A stretch of 64,000 bases of DNA from the NCBI RefSeq assembly GCF_964340395.1, contig NC_135569.1, positions 6,211,540-6,275,539 on the forward strand, given 5' to 3'. Origin of the DNA: Glandiceps talaboti (lineage: Eukaryota > Hemichordata > Enteropneusta > Spengelidae). The notes under the pieces were generated by a model. The model saw only the letters and a program-made list of their open reading frames with translations. It ran no database searches and was not told where the DNA came from. Both the position numbers and the translations under genes were made by a program. This document shows, piece after piece, positions 1 through 14,036 of this stretch (position 1 is the first letter of the stretch; each line of letters starts with the position of its first letter).

Positions 1-1690
1 TTCTTACCTAGACAGTTTAGAAGTAGTAAAAACCGCCAGAAAAAAATGTCTACAAGAATCACAAGTCATGTTTGATCAATAACATATATTGCCAAGCAAA
101 TATCAAAGTCATTAACCCGGTAATGCGGATTCCTGATAAACATCTGCCGAAAACCGTCGAAGGTTTTCTACAAAATCTTTTAAATCGTGTTCGAAGTTCA
201 AGGTATGATGTCCACTCACGAGTCACTGTATGTCATTGAAGATTTGCAAATTTGAAACGTCAAATAATTGCTGTTTTACACTTTGTAGTTGCTTTGCCAG
301 TATGAAATATGAACATTTCAAATGTAAATATAAATATATATATATATATAGATATAGATATCAGACAATAATATCGCTGTAAGAGAATTCCGTCATCGCA
401 GAAACACTTCGCTAAGGTCGGCGTTAAGAGGCTTGCTAATGCATCGATTCTTAGGAATGCAAATGGCGGGAACAATTTGCAGATAAGAGGCTAGATTTTA
501 GTATTTGCTTTTGCCATTCATTTATCTAGATATCCATCGGTGTGAGGTCGGACGTTGGTGATCTTTTACTATCAAATGTGAGAACCATACGATAGAATGC
601 ATTTGAACGAAGCTTAGGGATGAGATGGCTTTACAAGTACCAGACATCTCAGTAGGACGTTTCGATACTGCTGTTTATAGAACAAAAGAATTGCAACATG
701 TCAGATCATCTTCACTCTTTTCCACTATCAAACATTGAAACTTTTCTTTTGAAATTTTACCATTTACTCAAATTCTTTTAGTCGCAGTAGTTCCGAATAG
801 TCAAACACACACACACACACACTACAGCGAAAACAATGTTGGTGTGGCATTTGACTGATGGGATATAATATTGTTTACATAAAGATTGATACATTTTAAC
901 TAAAAGCCAAAGATATGCAACGCACACCTAATCACATCGGCAAGTGATAAGCACTGATATTCCTGTATACAGCGCAGTAGAAATGGCCTCTATCTGCTCA
1001 AATGATTACCCATGGATCTGATGTTTTCAATGACTTCAATGCTTTATATCGACTGATAAGCAACATACATGTCTAGGGCTGTTTCTGCATCCTAACTTCA
1101 AAAAGTTTACTTTGATGTCTGAGTTTTCTGTGTTAGAACTGTTGTCCCACCAGTGAAACGTAAAATCAATCCGGACTTCGCTGTAAAGCAGCCCTTGCAA
1201 TTAGTTTTGTCTCTGAACTACTTAATTATTAAAATCTCTTGATTAATTCATGTCAAACATATTAAGCTTCTACTTAAACGAAAGCGCAGTCAATATTTAC
1301 ACAACATTTCGACTTTCATTTCAACAATAGCTGCTCTGACATCACAGCTGTAGTGTTATCAACAACCAGAGTTAGAGTGACACAAATTGAGTTCCTAAGC
1401 GGTTTCACTTATGTGAAAATACTCCAAAATAACCTATTCTAGTATAACGTTTCTGTCGATGCATACCTTCTATGACATTACAATTTATGTTCTGGTATTG
1501 ATAGAACTGCTGGTTACATTCTAGGGAGTTCTTTTACATTATCTGATACGTATCATAAATTACGTCATCGGATAGTATATAAGTTATATCTTTATACCTG
1601 GTTTGAGTTTAGTCAGTTGCAAGTGATGGTTCATCAGTAAGTATAATACTGTGAGTACCTTTTAAATAGTAGAACAAATTACATCCTACA

Positions 1691-1795
<105 letters not shown>

Positions 1796-2280
1796 TCAGC
1801 TTGTGCCCCTTTAACATTGAAGTGTAAGGGTCTTATTATCAGCCACTTCTGACAATTGTCAGAACAAAAGTAATTATCCGTCTCTAAATCATATTTAGAG
1901 TGTTTGCCTTATGCCGCTCCCAAGAAAGCAATTCCCTTCGATCTCTTGGCCCGAGATGTGTTTACATGATATAAAGTACCATGGGAGGAATTAGAGGCAT
2001 ATTACCGCCATAAATACGAATTAATGGAACCTACCCCATGACAGGCTGCATATCTAGCAGATCATGCAGACAAGATAAATCCACGCAAAGAGATTTAACA
2101 CGACTATACACCTGCCAGTATACGCTACCAAATCGTGACTTTCTAAACTGTCCGTAAAACTAGACCCCTGTATCATTATTGTAAATGTACAAATACCTTA
2201 ACTGTTTCGACACAAGAATATTTATAAATAAAAAAATAGAAAATTAATGTACCTAATGAAATAATTGGGTTATTGCCTAT

Positions 2281-2471
2281 TTTCTGCATGCATGCATGCA
2301 TGCATGCATGCATCTTTTATTTGTTGACCTTGAAACAAAGGGACAAACAAGCTTTCGTTAGGAACTCAATGTACTTTATTACTCAAAGTCAGACAGTTAG
2401 TCAGCCAAACAGACATACACACTTCCTCTGTCCGCCCTCTCCCTGTCTGTCCGTCCCTCTCCCTGTCTCCC

Positions 2472-2510
<39 letters not shown>

Positions 2511-2597
2511 TTCACATTCTCTTTCTCTCGCTCACACACACACACACACACACTCCCTCTCTCTTTCTCTCCCTCTCTCTCTCTCTCACTCTCACTC

Positions 2598-2652
<55 letters not shown>
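2281..2652. repeat. Compound microsatellite (TGCA)n, (CTGT)n, (CA)n, (CT)n
   Basis: Pyrimidine-rich series: TGCA repeats, a short non-repetitive spacer (2315-2460), CTGT repeats (2463-2509), CA repeats (2535-2552), then CT to 2651. The open frame across it is repeat-derived. Confidence 0.9.
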
Positions 2653-2654
<2 letters not shown>

Positions 2655-2868
2655 GATTAAAATGACATGATTCACTAACCAATTCGGCCATACATAAATG
2701 TAACATTTATGTAACATTGGTAACCGACATTATGTGCTTTCGTCTCTCTCTGTAATTATCCTTTTTAGTCCATTTATTCAGATTGCTAACAGTTTTGTTA
2801 AAGAATAGTGAAGAGGCCCTTATAATTACAGATACATAGATAAGAACATGACATGTATGCATAGTTTC

Positions 2869-2939
2869 ATGCATGCATGCATGCATGCATACATACATAC
2901 ATACATACATACATACATACATACATACACACACACACA

Positions 2940-2976
<37 letters not shown>

Positions 2977-3083
2977 GTACGTACGTACGTACGTACGTAC
3001 GTACGTACATACATACATACATACATACATACATACATACATACATACATACATACATACATACATACATGCATGCATACATC
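2869..3083. repeat. Compound microsatellite (CATG)n, (CATA)n, (AC)n, (ACGT)n, (CATA)n, (CATG)n
   Basis: A nearly mirror-symmetric order: CATG, CATA, AC, then ACGT in the centre, then CATA and CATG again. Alternating purine-pyrimidine throughout. Confidence 0.95.
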
Positions 3084-5644
3084 GATTCATAACGCAAATA
3101 AGTGAACGTGACTGCTGGCTATGTAGGTATTCCATTTTATCTCATCCTAATCTTTTCCAACGTCATCTACAAAACATACCAAACACGACATTGACACTTT
3201 ATCAGAATAACTTATCAAGTAAATGTTAGTTATTAAGGCGGTCGGTCAAATAGTTCTCTGTTCGTTTATATAACACGTTAAGACAAAATACATAACAATA
3301 TAACGGGACAGATATTAGAAGTGTATTATATAATAGAATTGAATGAAACCAACACTAAGGAAAGCAGTGGGGTTTTGTGTAAGTCCTACATCAATAAAAT
3401 GATTGAAGGGAAAGTGGCTATCAATTTAAATGATCTTTAATATGCATTTTCAATGTCATTGTCTTTGATCAATTCCTCTGCATAAAGTGTTTTATGCTAG
3501 TCTCACTTATATAATAATTCTTTAGTAATGACATATGCTACAATCCACCGGGTTTCCGAAACATACCGGCAAACGATTCTTCTCCAAATGACAACTGGAC
3601 AAGTCTCTTTTAACCAGCGTAGATAGCTGACGGAAACTGCCTGAAATGCTAAACGTGTTGCCCCGGTCCGAGCAGGTGTCTCCTTTTGGTTTTGATAAAG
3701 TATGCGTCATACATTCCTGTCAACAAGTCGCATACAGATGTCAGATGTCCAGTGTACAAGAATGTTTTACATCTTATCAAAGGCGTCAGTCATCCTTACC
3801 TTTTTTGCGGACCACAAATCACTGACATTACTTGTTATTTTCACAATCTAGAAGAAATATCAAGAATTTGTCTTTTTTTTTAAATGTTTACTTTTGAGGA
3901 ACATCTAAAACTTTCGCATTGAATACGAACACATGGGTTATAATCCTAAAGTTACTATGATCGAACCATACACGGTCAATTGTCTATTTTGATATGTGTA
4001 CATACCATAACCTACTGTATACTACGAAAATGTCATGTCAAATCTTTCATCTTACAATATCTATAACACATTATCAACTGTTGAATGAATATACATAGAC
4101 ACATTATTGCTAAATATCAGATATATATTTAATTATATCTAATTAATATTTTTAATTACCAAATTGTTTTCTGGGAATGTAAAGGCTTCATAAATCTCGT
4201 ACATAAATCATCTTAATGAAAATGCTGTTTTCTGAAATTTTGCATTTTAAATTCAATTTATTGATTTTAAAATATAAACAGATATATGCACTTATTTTCA
4301 TAATTGACAAACTATTTTTTCTTTATATATTTAACATTGATACATTCCCTTTTGCTACCTATAATACGGTGTACGTGTTATATCGTGCGTTGGTTACTGA
4401 ACTCCCATGTATTTTAGCAATATGTATTATTAGAATTTTAAATGTAATATTTATTTTTCGCACATTTACTTTTCCCCCCTCATATACAAGTTTACGTGCA
4501 TGACTGACTTTCAGCAGTACTTAATGACAACCCAACATCATTATAGGAATAAGTCATCTTTTTATCACAACGCTGAGGTTTAATGTCTGTTTTTAACCTT
4601 CATTGCTTGCTTTGAATAATTATCTGAATGTACAGACTTTGATGGATTTTACTACATTATCAGATTGATACGTTATCGGTTGGTTATTACGTTATCAATT
4701 GTAACATGCTATTAATATATCCTTAGATATCGCTACAAATTCCACCTATTCCCTACAGTTGGTAGTCCGATAAAATCAAAACGAAAGATTTGAAATATTT
4801 GATACCAAGTTTTACGACATTGTTTCCTAGGCCTGGTGAACACTAATACGCGATGTTTTGAATAATGTGAAAAACGACAATTGAGAATATTTGGTTATCA
4901 TGTAACCCTCCAACAGTTGCCGAGATCAAGAGGTGACAACTGTGTTTCAAAAGACAGCGAAAGAAACCACTCTATAAACTACACTGGCTGTATGATGATC
5001 TGCGGAAAAGGAAACGGCCATTGCGATCTAAAGTATTTTCCCTGAACACATCTAATAAGTATTGTACTATAGCATCACGTAAAGCCATAAACAATCTGTG
5101 TAAATGGGAAGGAAAATCTAATAGGTACAGATTTGTTATTGTAAAAAGTTCGAACTTTCACATGGGAAATCGTATTCCGTTATACTAGAAAGTCACTTCG
5201 ATCTATCAGTTTATCACAAGTTCATTTACGTCATAACAGGCGTTTGGAACATTTGTATCGGAACGACACCCTTTTAGACAGACAAAAGGAATTGTCATAA
5301 ATATGTCATAAATTTCCTGTTTTGTACCGATTTGCATCATCAGCAAAGGTGCGACGTCACCAAGACAGGAAAATGACGCGAAATAAGATGAATGCCCACG
5401 GGAAGCTCGTATTATCGTGTTTCCTTAAACTCTAGCATACATTTTGACGAAAGTCAAACACCAGTTGTTTAGTCTGTAATTGTTTCAGGTGCATCGGCCC
5501 ATTCCGAGGTGAGTAGTGGAAACTCTTTGGCCCTCCCACGAGACTTCCGTAGATAAGGCATCCTCCTTCTTTCATATATAATTGATAAGAATCATTACAC
5601 CCAAGCCCGTCCTAGGTTACTAAGGCAACTGTGGAATTGTCGGT

Positions 5645-5651
5645 TATAAAT
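5645..5651 (+). promoter_or_regulatory. TATA box of the somatostatin-type gene
   Basis: TATAAAT lies about 105 bases before the start codon of the secreted precursor, so transcription should begin near 5675 with a leader of roughly 80 bases. An ACGTCA half-CRE within CGACGTCA (5352-5359) lies about 290 bases further upstream. TATA promoters are typical of tightly cell-restricted peptide-hormone genes. The motif is seen; its use is inferred. Confidence 0.6.
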
Positions 5652-5755
5652 GTGCCCAGGACTCACTTGAGCGGTACAGGTGGATGATAGAGATACAAGA
5701 GGAAAGTCGTGTGTTACTTGAATCAGAAGCAATTTCAGAATAGCAGGAAGACAGT

Positions 5756-5908
5756 ATGAAGTCAGAAATAGTTATTGTTCTTAGCTTTTTACTTGTAGCA
5801 TTATGTGCGATAGGTTATTGCGATAGTTTTTCACTCGGACAGAACTCCGCACAGCAGTACACAGATCTAGATGACACGAATCTCGAAGACACAGACACAG
5901 AAGATCGG
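5756..5908 (+). CDS. Somatostatin-type neuropeptide precursor, exon 1 (signal peptide and acidic spacer)
   Basis: This exon holds residues 1-51 of a 98-residue secreted precursor. Residues 1-22 form a classical signal peptide: MKSE, then a hydrophobic core IVIVLSFLLVALCAIG, with cleavage likely after Cys22. Residues 23-51 form a hydrophilic, acidic spacer rich in Asp, Glu and Thr that ends in EDR. The exon stops at a strong donor (CGG|GTAAGT) in phase 0; without splicing the frame would run only 11 more codons. The start is the first ATG after a TATA box at the right distance. The protein should enter the secretory pathway of neurosecretory cells and be cut to release the C-terminal cyclic peptide encoded by exon 3. 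Signal peptide, spacer, basic cleavage site and C-terminal cyclic peptide is the usual order in somatostatin and allatostatin-C precursors. The exon alone would be only 'secreted peptide'; the family call rests on exons 2 and 3. Confidence 0.8.
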
Positions 5909-7869
5909 GTAAGTTGCATCTGTTTGATATCGTTATTACCGTAAATGATTGAGAAAACGCAACGTTGTTTTAAGTCACTCTAAACCACACACTTGGAACA
6001 ATGTGTGCATTTTCCATTCCTATGGCGTGAACGTTGAGTCCTGTATATTGTGCGAACGACTGAGAATGCAAAGTTTTCACCGCACATCTGGTCGAATGCG
6101 TTCATTTTTTAAAAATATCAGAGCAAGAAAGGAACATATTGAATACATTGTTTAAAGTCAGACAAGGCGAAGTTTAAATCAAACTTAAATTACTTGTACG
6201 GCTGTGTGTTTATTTTTCATTCAAACATTGAACGAAAGAAACTTAACCGGAATAAACCGCGAATGACTGAAAAAAATGAAATTTTAAATATCCTAATCAC
6301 ACACCTTGACGAATGTGTTGATTTTAATATCAGTATCCACAAAACATGTTAAGAAACTAAATACTGTCTATATCGCAAATGAAAAAAACGCAAAGTTTGA
6401 ATAACAACACATTTCGAAAGTGTTCATTTTTGAAATCCAATGTATAGAAATCGTTCGATATCAAAGCTATCCCAAACCCTTATCAAAACGTAAAGTTAGT
6501 ATAACAACTGACTAACACGAGTGGACAAGCGTGTTCATTTGTTATTCAAACTTCAGTCTGAAGTGAACGGTTAGAATAAACGACTTAAGTATTTTATAAG
6601 TTTTATGGATCTCTAGAGTCCGATTACTTTCTCCTTACGAACAACATTAGGGTTAAGCGAGACATCAAGTTTGTTCGAGTAGCCACACTTGAATTAAAGT
6701 ATCGAAAACACATAGATTTTGACTGACTTTTCGTAAGATTGTTAAGTTCGGTTATTCTCGCATGATAGGATTGCATCAAAATTCGCTAGTTCGCTAGGAT
6801 TTTTCTAGTAACACAGTCACCTAATATCGACATTGAATGAATTTGCTACTTTCTTTAGCTGTTAGCGTTCGCAGTATTTAGGAAAATGATGTTTAAACCA
6901 ATATTTTCCATTTTACAAAACCCGTTCCATTCAAATTCGATTTATTGTTCTTAGTTCGGAAAATAATATTAAGTGTTTGGCTTGTAATAACTCAAAGTTG
7001 CAAACAGATGGTACAAAATGATTGGCTTGATAAAATCATCGAAAATAGTAATTGTCTTGATACATTTCTTTGTTTTGTTTGTTTTTGTCTGTGTTTGACA
7101 CAAATGGATTATATTGAAGGTTTAAAATCCACCAAAATGTCAAACAATGTAAAATCAATAGAACATAAAGATTTTAAAATATATATCTTCACTTTGTTTC
7201 CTATCTTTACACACTTTTCCAAATTTATATTTGCGACAGTTTTGATGCTTGTGGCAAATAGGTTTTTCCTACTGTAACCTAATAGACACAAATGTGTACA
7301 AAAGCAGTGAGCAAATGTAATAAGTTAAAATCAAATATTGTGTGTATCTTTACATTTTTTCTATCTTTACACACATTTCTCACTTTTAATTTGTAACCAA
7401 TGTTATGGCAAATCACTTTATTTCAAACCGTGACTTAAAATCTGACAAATGGACAATATCTGAAAAATCGAGAATTTGTACAATTCTAACTTCATTGTAG
7501 ATATTGAAATAGCCAAGATCAGTATTTTTATTATAGAATTAGTATGCGCCATCATTTTATTTTGTTTCATTCGAGTGGAAAGAGAAGATGAACTGGTAAT
7601 GGTTCATCTCAATTAGCCGTCTGGCAACGTTTCATTCATTAACCAACAATTCACAGAAAATCTGTTTGCGTTTTTCGTACTGTTGTATCAAAACTTTATC
7701 TACTTTTCTAAAGTTTTGTGTAACAAGTCTAAAGATAATAAAATAACCGGTGTATATTTTTTTTTAAAAAGACGTATCAAAACCTGACGATATGTTATTC
7801 AAAAAATGATGTCAATCCGTACACCAGTCCTGTAAAAGACAGTGTTCATCTAAATGTTATATCTATGAA

Positions 7870-8055
7870 ATTGTATATAAAATAACAAAAATTTCACATA
7901 TTTATTAACCCTTTGCAATTTATTGAGTTATAAAAAAGCACTTGTCATATGTTATTTCACATTAAATTCTCAAGTAAGAACCCCTACCCCCCCCATATTG
8001 TTATAAATGTAAAAAATCGCAAATAAATCATTATTCCTCATCCATATGGCCACTT
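7870..8055 (+). mobile_element. TIR element family B, copy with right end
   Basis: The core (TTTGCAATTTATTGAGTTAT, CATATGTTATTTCACATTAA, CTCAAGTAAGAA) is in the same orientation as the 62.5 kb copy. It ends CCTCATCCATATGGCCACTT, the inverted form of that copy's left end. The two copies together define terminal inverted repeats of about 26 bases. Confidence 0.5.
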
Positions 8056-8464
8056 AAAAATAAACGCGCGAAATGATCCTGGCTATAAATCTATAACTTA
8101 TAATTTATACAAATAGAATGATTAAATCGGTGATGACATGTTCAAATGATTTATTACAATTTCTGTGAATAATTGCAAAGCTTAGTGTATAAAAGTAATT
8201 AATGAGAAATCATGGATTGACCTGATTCTTTGATATGAAAAGGTTTCCTCACGGGAAATGTTGATTTATGCCTCTTATATTAGATCTTAATATGATAAGG
8301 ATATACTTAATTTATGGATTTCCGTTGGATTATCACTGGCTTATAGTATCCAAATGATAAATGGCTTTTTAATCACTCGAGCACATTAAAGAAAGAATCT
8401 ATTAAAATCTGTCGAATAAAAAAATAAGCATGAAATGTAAAAATCTTAGTGCATATGCTAAATT

Positions 8465-8575
8465 ATGTGATTATGTTATTTCACATTGATTCTTCAAGTA
8501 GAAAAAGATAGTAAAGTTGTTTTTATAAAATTATTTTCCAAAATAAATACCCAATTCTCGTCCATATGGCCACTA
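8465..8575 (+). mobile_element. TIR element family B, 5'-truncated copy
   Basis: Shares TATGTTATTTCACATTGATT and CTTCAAGTAG with the other copies and ends ACCCAATTCTCGTCCATATG plus GCCACT. It lies only 0.4 kb after another copy. Confidence 0.45.
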
Positions 8576-9812
8576 TAAAGACTAAACTGCATTGCATGGG
8601 TAAAGGTAATATCAGTTGTATCAATGAGTATAAACAGACAATGTTGCACTATTACTACTTCAAAATGATAACCTCAGCTGAATCTATCCAAATGATACTT
8701 TATCTAGTGCAACAATTTTCCATTAGTGAAACATTTTTCTGAGAGAAATCGGTTTCTTGATAGCTCCATCGTTTTGTTACTGTATCTAATGCACCATTTC
8801 TAATAGCTTTGTCATTTTTATTGCAACTTCTACCTATTCATCAGTGTAATCTTGAAGCTTTGCCTAGCGCACTAATACAAGTGTTTGATATGTATAGCTA
8901 AATAAATAGATAAATCAATAAGTAACAGATTGTTATTTTTGTTGATTATACTCATCATATATAACTTTACAATGTGAAAGGCGAAATGTGTATGCAGGTG
9001 TTCCAATGAAAAGACATTCCATCATTTGACTTTAAAACAGACATTAAACTTTAATCAGTAAATTTACCTATCACTCGCTGTATATTGAAAGATTTACTGG
9101 AATGATATGGAAGACATTTTCGCCTTGACTAGCTAAGTGCAGCTTTTGAAATGGTTGACCTTTCGAATCTAAAGATTGTAAACGATAAGCAGTCATACTT
9201 GTACAAATCTATAATATGCAAATGGGGCATATAATCAAGATTTGTGACCTGTTTATTCATGAAACAGATAGTTGGGAAAACAGTTGTTGATTTGATGTTT
9301 TCATAGAAATATTTGTTGTTTCCCCTTCCCATGGCAGGAATAAAAATGAGACCTTTCTCGCCGAACAGTCGACCCTAAATAATGAGTTTGAGGGTTGAGT
9401 TTGAGATTAGTTGGTAAATTACAAGCTTAGCTTGATATGCCCTATATCTGTCCAATACCGATCCAAATTTGCCTTTAAACAATGAATTCACACAACTATT
9501 TTTGAGGAAATGATAACCGTGTTTTTAATTTTTAAGGCATTGTGTTCGTTTGAAAGAGTCATGAGCGATTCTTTTTTCAATTCATTTAAGACATTTCAGA
9601 GTTTTGCTAGTCCATAATACTATTTTTTGATTAAGACAAATTTGTTCATTCTTATTACGCTCTAGTACGTAGAATCGTAAGTGTTAAGTGAGCCACGCAC
9701 ACATTTGACGATTAACAACAACAGCATGAGCTTCGGACTATGTGGTCGATTTAGCTAATACAGTGATGATATATCTTTGGTCACTATGTTACATTCAAAA
9801 GATAATATTTAG

Positions 9813-9816
<4 letters not shown>

Positions 9817-9884
<68 letters not shown>
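9817..9884. repeat. (AT)n microsatellite
   Basis: Uninterrupted AT, intron 1. Confidence 0.95.
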
Positions 9885-9886
<2 letters not shown>

Positions 9887-10689
9887 TGATGAACAATCTG
9901 AATAGATCAGATTTGTCTATTTGCTGTAACACCTAACAAATGACATCGTCTAGATACGTATATTGAAGTCAGATATAAGGTCACCTTTTCAAGATATTGT
10001 AACAGCATATGATATTGAAGTGGGAGATCAAATTACATATATGTCATACACAGACACGATAGGAATATGTCTTCGAAACAGAACAAATTACCCTTTAAGT
10101 TGGCATTCTTACAAATCTATGTATCCATTATATAAGGAGGTATTCAGGTTTTAGGAAAATTGTGTAGGTTCTTGACTTCTATCTTGCTCGAAACACATAT
10201 GAATAAATTAACAACTGACAAGATATGTTCACAACTCATGTACACTCGGATAATACAGAGTAAATTTGCATGAACAGGTGTTTGGAGTACAGTAAGATGA
10301 CAACACTGTTGTGATTGAAGAGAGAGAGTTTTAGTCACATTATTTCAACTTTTAGATTTTGCTCATTAACAGTCATACTGTCTTAATGAATAAAAATACT
10401 AATATGCATCAAGGAAAAGAACAAACTCAACTTGCAAAATGGTCGCCATGGAGTCTCCAAAGATAATTAGAGATAAAATATGTTTTAATTTCGCTGAACT
10501 TTTAAACACAAATTACATGTACCTTTAGAAGGGCATAAGGTGACATCCCACTTGAAGTGAAGTACATTGGCATAGTGCAAGGAAATAGTGAGAGATAATA
10601 GTGCTTTACTCTCAGATCAAAAGTTTTTAGCTATAAATGACAAGAACAGCACGACTCATCCTGTTAACAAAATAGCGTCAATGGCGTTG

Positions 10690-11357
10690 TAGCACAACTG
10701 TATTTGGCTGTTGCTATGGTCGTAGTCTTGTTGCTAGGCATATTTGCTTACATTTTTGGAATCTATATTCACTTGCCTACCCATCGCAGTTTTCATCTTT
10801 GCAATATAAACCATCATTTGGCCATTGCTATGGACGTGGTCTTGTTGCTAGGCATATTTGCATATATTAAAAAAAAAACTTTATTCCTTACCTACCCATC
10901 CCTGTTGTTATCTTCGTAGTGTGCATCATCATTTCACTGTTGCTGAGGACATTTTCACGGTTGCTATGGCCAGTTTGGTCAAAATGATTTGAACAATAAC
11001 TGCAGAACACTCCAGAAACAACCCCACCAAGATTTTGCCCCATTCACCATGCAGTTTTCAAGATATATGTTTTTGACCAAAATCGAGATTTTTAGACCTA
11101 ATTTGCATATCACTTTTGGGATCATCATGTCAAGAACAATTTTTAATCTAAACACCCCAAAGAAGGTTCCCACCGAAGTTGAAACCAATTTGTCCAGTAG
11201 TTTAAATTTTCTGACCAAAATTCACATTTTTCGATCAAAATCACACATCTGTGGTAAGATCATTTTGATTTGAACAATTTCCTAACTAGACACCCAAAGT
11301 AATATACCCACCAAATATTATGGCAATCTGTCTAGCGGTTATTTTGACTTTAAGTTG

Positions 11358-11404
<47 letters not shown>

Positions 11405-11405
11405 A
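10690..11405 (+). repeat. SINE-like composite repeat with internal duplications and an AC tail
   Basis: Two near-copies of GTTGCTATGG-C-TAGTCTTGTTGCTAGGCATA type sequence at 10710 and 10825 are followed by repeated modules of 'TTTGACCAAAATC..., ATCATTTTGATTTGAACAAT' type and a conserved stretch (ATGGCAATCTGTCTAGCGGT) just before a pure (AC)n tail ending AAACAGACAG. This non-coding layout with a simple-repeat tail resembles a retroposed element. Class uncertain. Confidence 0.4.
11361..11399. repeat. (AC)n tail
   Basis: Pure AC run at the end of the SINE-like block. Confidence 0.9.
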
Positions 11406-12660
11406 CAGCCTATAGCACTACTGAACCTTATCAGTTCAGTTATACTAATAAAACGGCGTAGACCCTAGAGATGTTATTATTCGTGGGTGGAATGTAGTTT
11501 GTTATCTACCATCGTCATATCATGATCAATAGCATATACATCTTATCTCTTCTGGGATTTCACAACAGAAGTCGAAAATTGTCGTACACGTTTGGTGTTA
11601 TACAAGGTAGCTTAGCGCCAAATCTCAGAATTACATTCCTTACCGTATCGTATTATTAGGCGACTAAGTAGTAAGTGAGTACTTAATACACCATTGTAAA
11701 TTCTTTCAGCTAACATTGTCATTATAAGGAGAGGTGGGATCAATGGACCTCTAAGGATTCACCACATTTCATTCCGTCTATCTGAGAATTATTTATAGAC
11801 TTTTATTACCCATTTGTTGTACTGCGCCTATGGACTGCACCTGATGTTAACTTTTCGATGTTTACTTTTGGGACAGTGAATTGATCGATTGTGGAAAAGA
11901 AAAGCTCTTGCAAATTCATTTAGTGGGTTTAATGGAAACGTACGTTTTCATAAAGTCATGCGAAACACAAAGTCAACTATATGGTGGAATTTTAATAAAA
12001 TTTGTTTCACTAACATAGAAGGGGGTATAAGTTTTTTCTATCATCCAGCTACTAATCCCTGGTTTATAAAGACTAAGTAATCACAACAGGACATTTTATG
12101 TAATTGAGTTTACATTTGGGTTTCACACAATTTATTATATACTATAATGCATCTAAGCAAGTACAATATGCTTAAATGCTCTCAAATTTGACAATACACG
12201 TACATGTCATAATTCTATCACGGGGATAACACATTAGATTCCTCCCGGCAGTTCACGTCCCCTTATTCCTCATTTTGAAAAAAAAATCACTCTAGTCGCA
12301 GATTCCGCATACCAAAGGAACACATATTTCTATACAAGTTCTTTATTCCATCAGCAATTTCAGTTTTAAATTCTAGAAAACTTTAATTGTAAACTTCCAT
12401 GTTGTCTTAGAGTTTTTATCTTCTCCTACTGTTATTTTTGTTTTCTTACCTTGCTGTTGATAAGCAATGTCACAATGTCTATATTTTTAGCCAGTATCGT
12501 TGTGTTATTTTCTTTATTTCCTTTTATATTTATTATTGTGGGTATTTTTTATTATTGTATGTCACCTGTGTTTCCCGGGAGTGACTTAAAACGATTTGCT
12601 ATCTATACACTATGGAAACTATAATTGTTTTTATCATATTATATATATATACATTGATGT

Positions 12661-12778
<118 letters not shown>

Positions 12779-13848
12779 TTGATAATCATATTAGACTTTT
12801 CGCCTATTTTACTCCTTTCTTAATGAACAATCCGTTTTATATATTCGCATTACAGAATCGTTAATCCAATATGAGAGAAAACCTGGTACAAAAACAACTC
12901 CAAACTGAGTAATCTAAAACAAACACACATTGAGCAATCACAGTAGAGCTGCGAACAGCCTGCTGGACACAGCTTTTTTTTGTTTAGAAGTATGCATTGA
13001 TGTCGGTCTATCAATCTAATACACATACAAAAGCATAACGATGCATCTATCAGTTCATGCATCTATCAGTTCAACAATATATTATTTATTAGAAACATCC
13101 ACCCACATCCGAAATTAACATTGTATGGTAAAGTGGTACGAAACGGCTCTGTGTACAGGTGACAAAACAGAACACCGGTATCATATTGACATTGCATAAA
13201 ATGTCAGACATTGATGTTATATTAAGTAGAATCGTGTAATATCAGAAATGCATCCAAAGATGAAAAAACTATCAAACTCTCATCGTGTACTTGAAATCAC
13301 AGCACCATGCTAGGACTGCATATCAGGGGGTTCATGAAATACCAGCTTCGATATACCAATATGAATCTCAATTGCCATAACGCTAAATTGTAATATTGCC
13401 AAGAACTATACCGGTATCATCTTTGAGGGTTACAGGCCACTAAAATTGCACTGCATTTAGTGGGGAGAATATGTTTAGTGTTTTTATTCAGAAATAATGA
13501 AATCCAATATGTTAATCGTGTATAAGTATACTGTTTAGCAAGACAACTAATGTCACAGATTAATTAACCATCGTTCATAACATTTTACTGCGTAAAAAAT
13601 GATAACATTTTTCAAAGGACATGAAAATGTATATCAACATGCACAGCTTAACATACAGGTCTTTTCTGTTATTTCGAATTCTGTTTATCAGACAAACAAT
13701 TCATTTTCCGGTTTTATGGTTGTCAGTGCACATATACAGTATTTTGATGTCCCTCAAATTGCATCAATTGGCCTTTATAGGCAATCTTAGTAAAAAAGGT
13801 TATTTTAATCAATCCATAATTTCTTGACATAGCTTGAAAATACATAGT

Positions 13849-13931
13849 GTATGTATGTATGTATGTATGTATGTATGTATGTATGTATGTATGTATGTAT
13901 GTATGTATGTATGTATGTATGTATGTATGTA

Positions 13932-13964
<33 letters not shown>

Positions 13965-14036
13965 ATGTATGTATGTATGTATGTATGTATGTATGTATGT
14001 ATGTATGTATGTATGTATGTATGTATGTATGTATGT
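13849..14036. repeat. (ATGT)n array interrupted by (GT)n
   Basis: About 188 bases of ATGT with a short GT core near 13932-13948. Repeat-derived open frames run through in all frames. Confidence 0.95.

Noticed and set aside
2826-3229. Many overlapping open frames reading Met-Tyr-Val-Cys or His-Thr-Tyr-Ile on both strands, here and at 13.8, 24.4, 30.5, 31.5, 33.8, 41.1 and 46.6 kb
   Set aside because: They are translations of (ATGT)n/(CATA)n arrays, which contain no stop codons in several frames.
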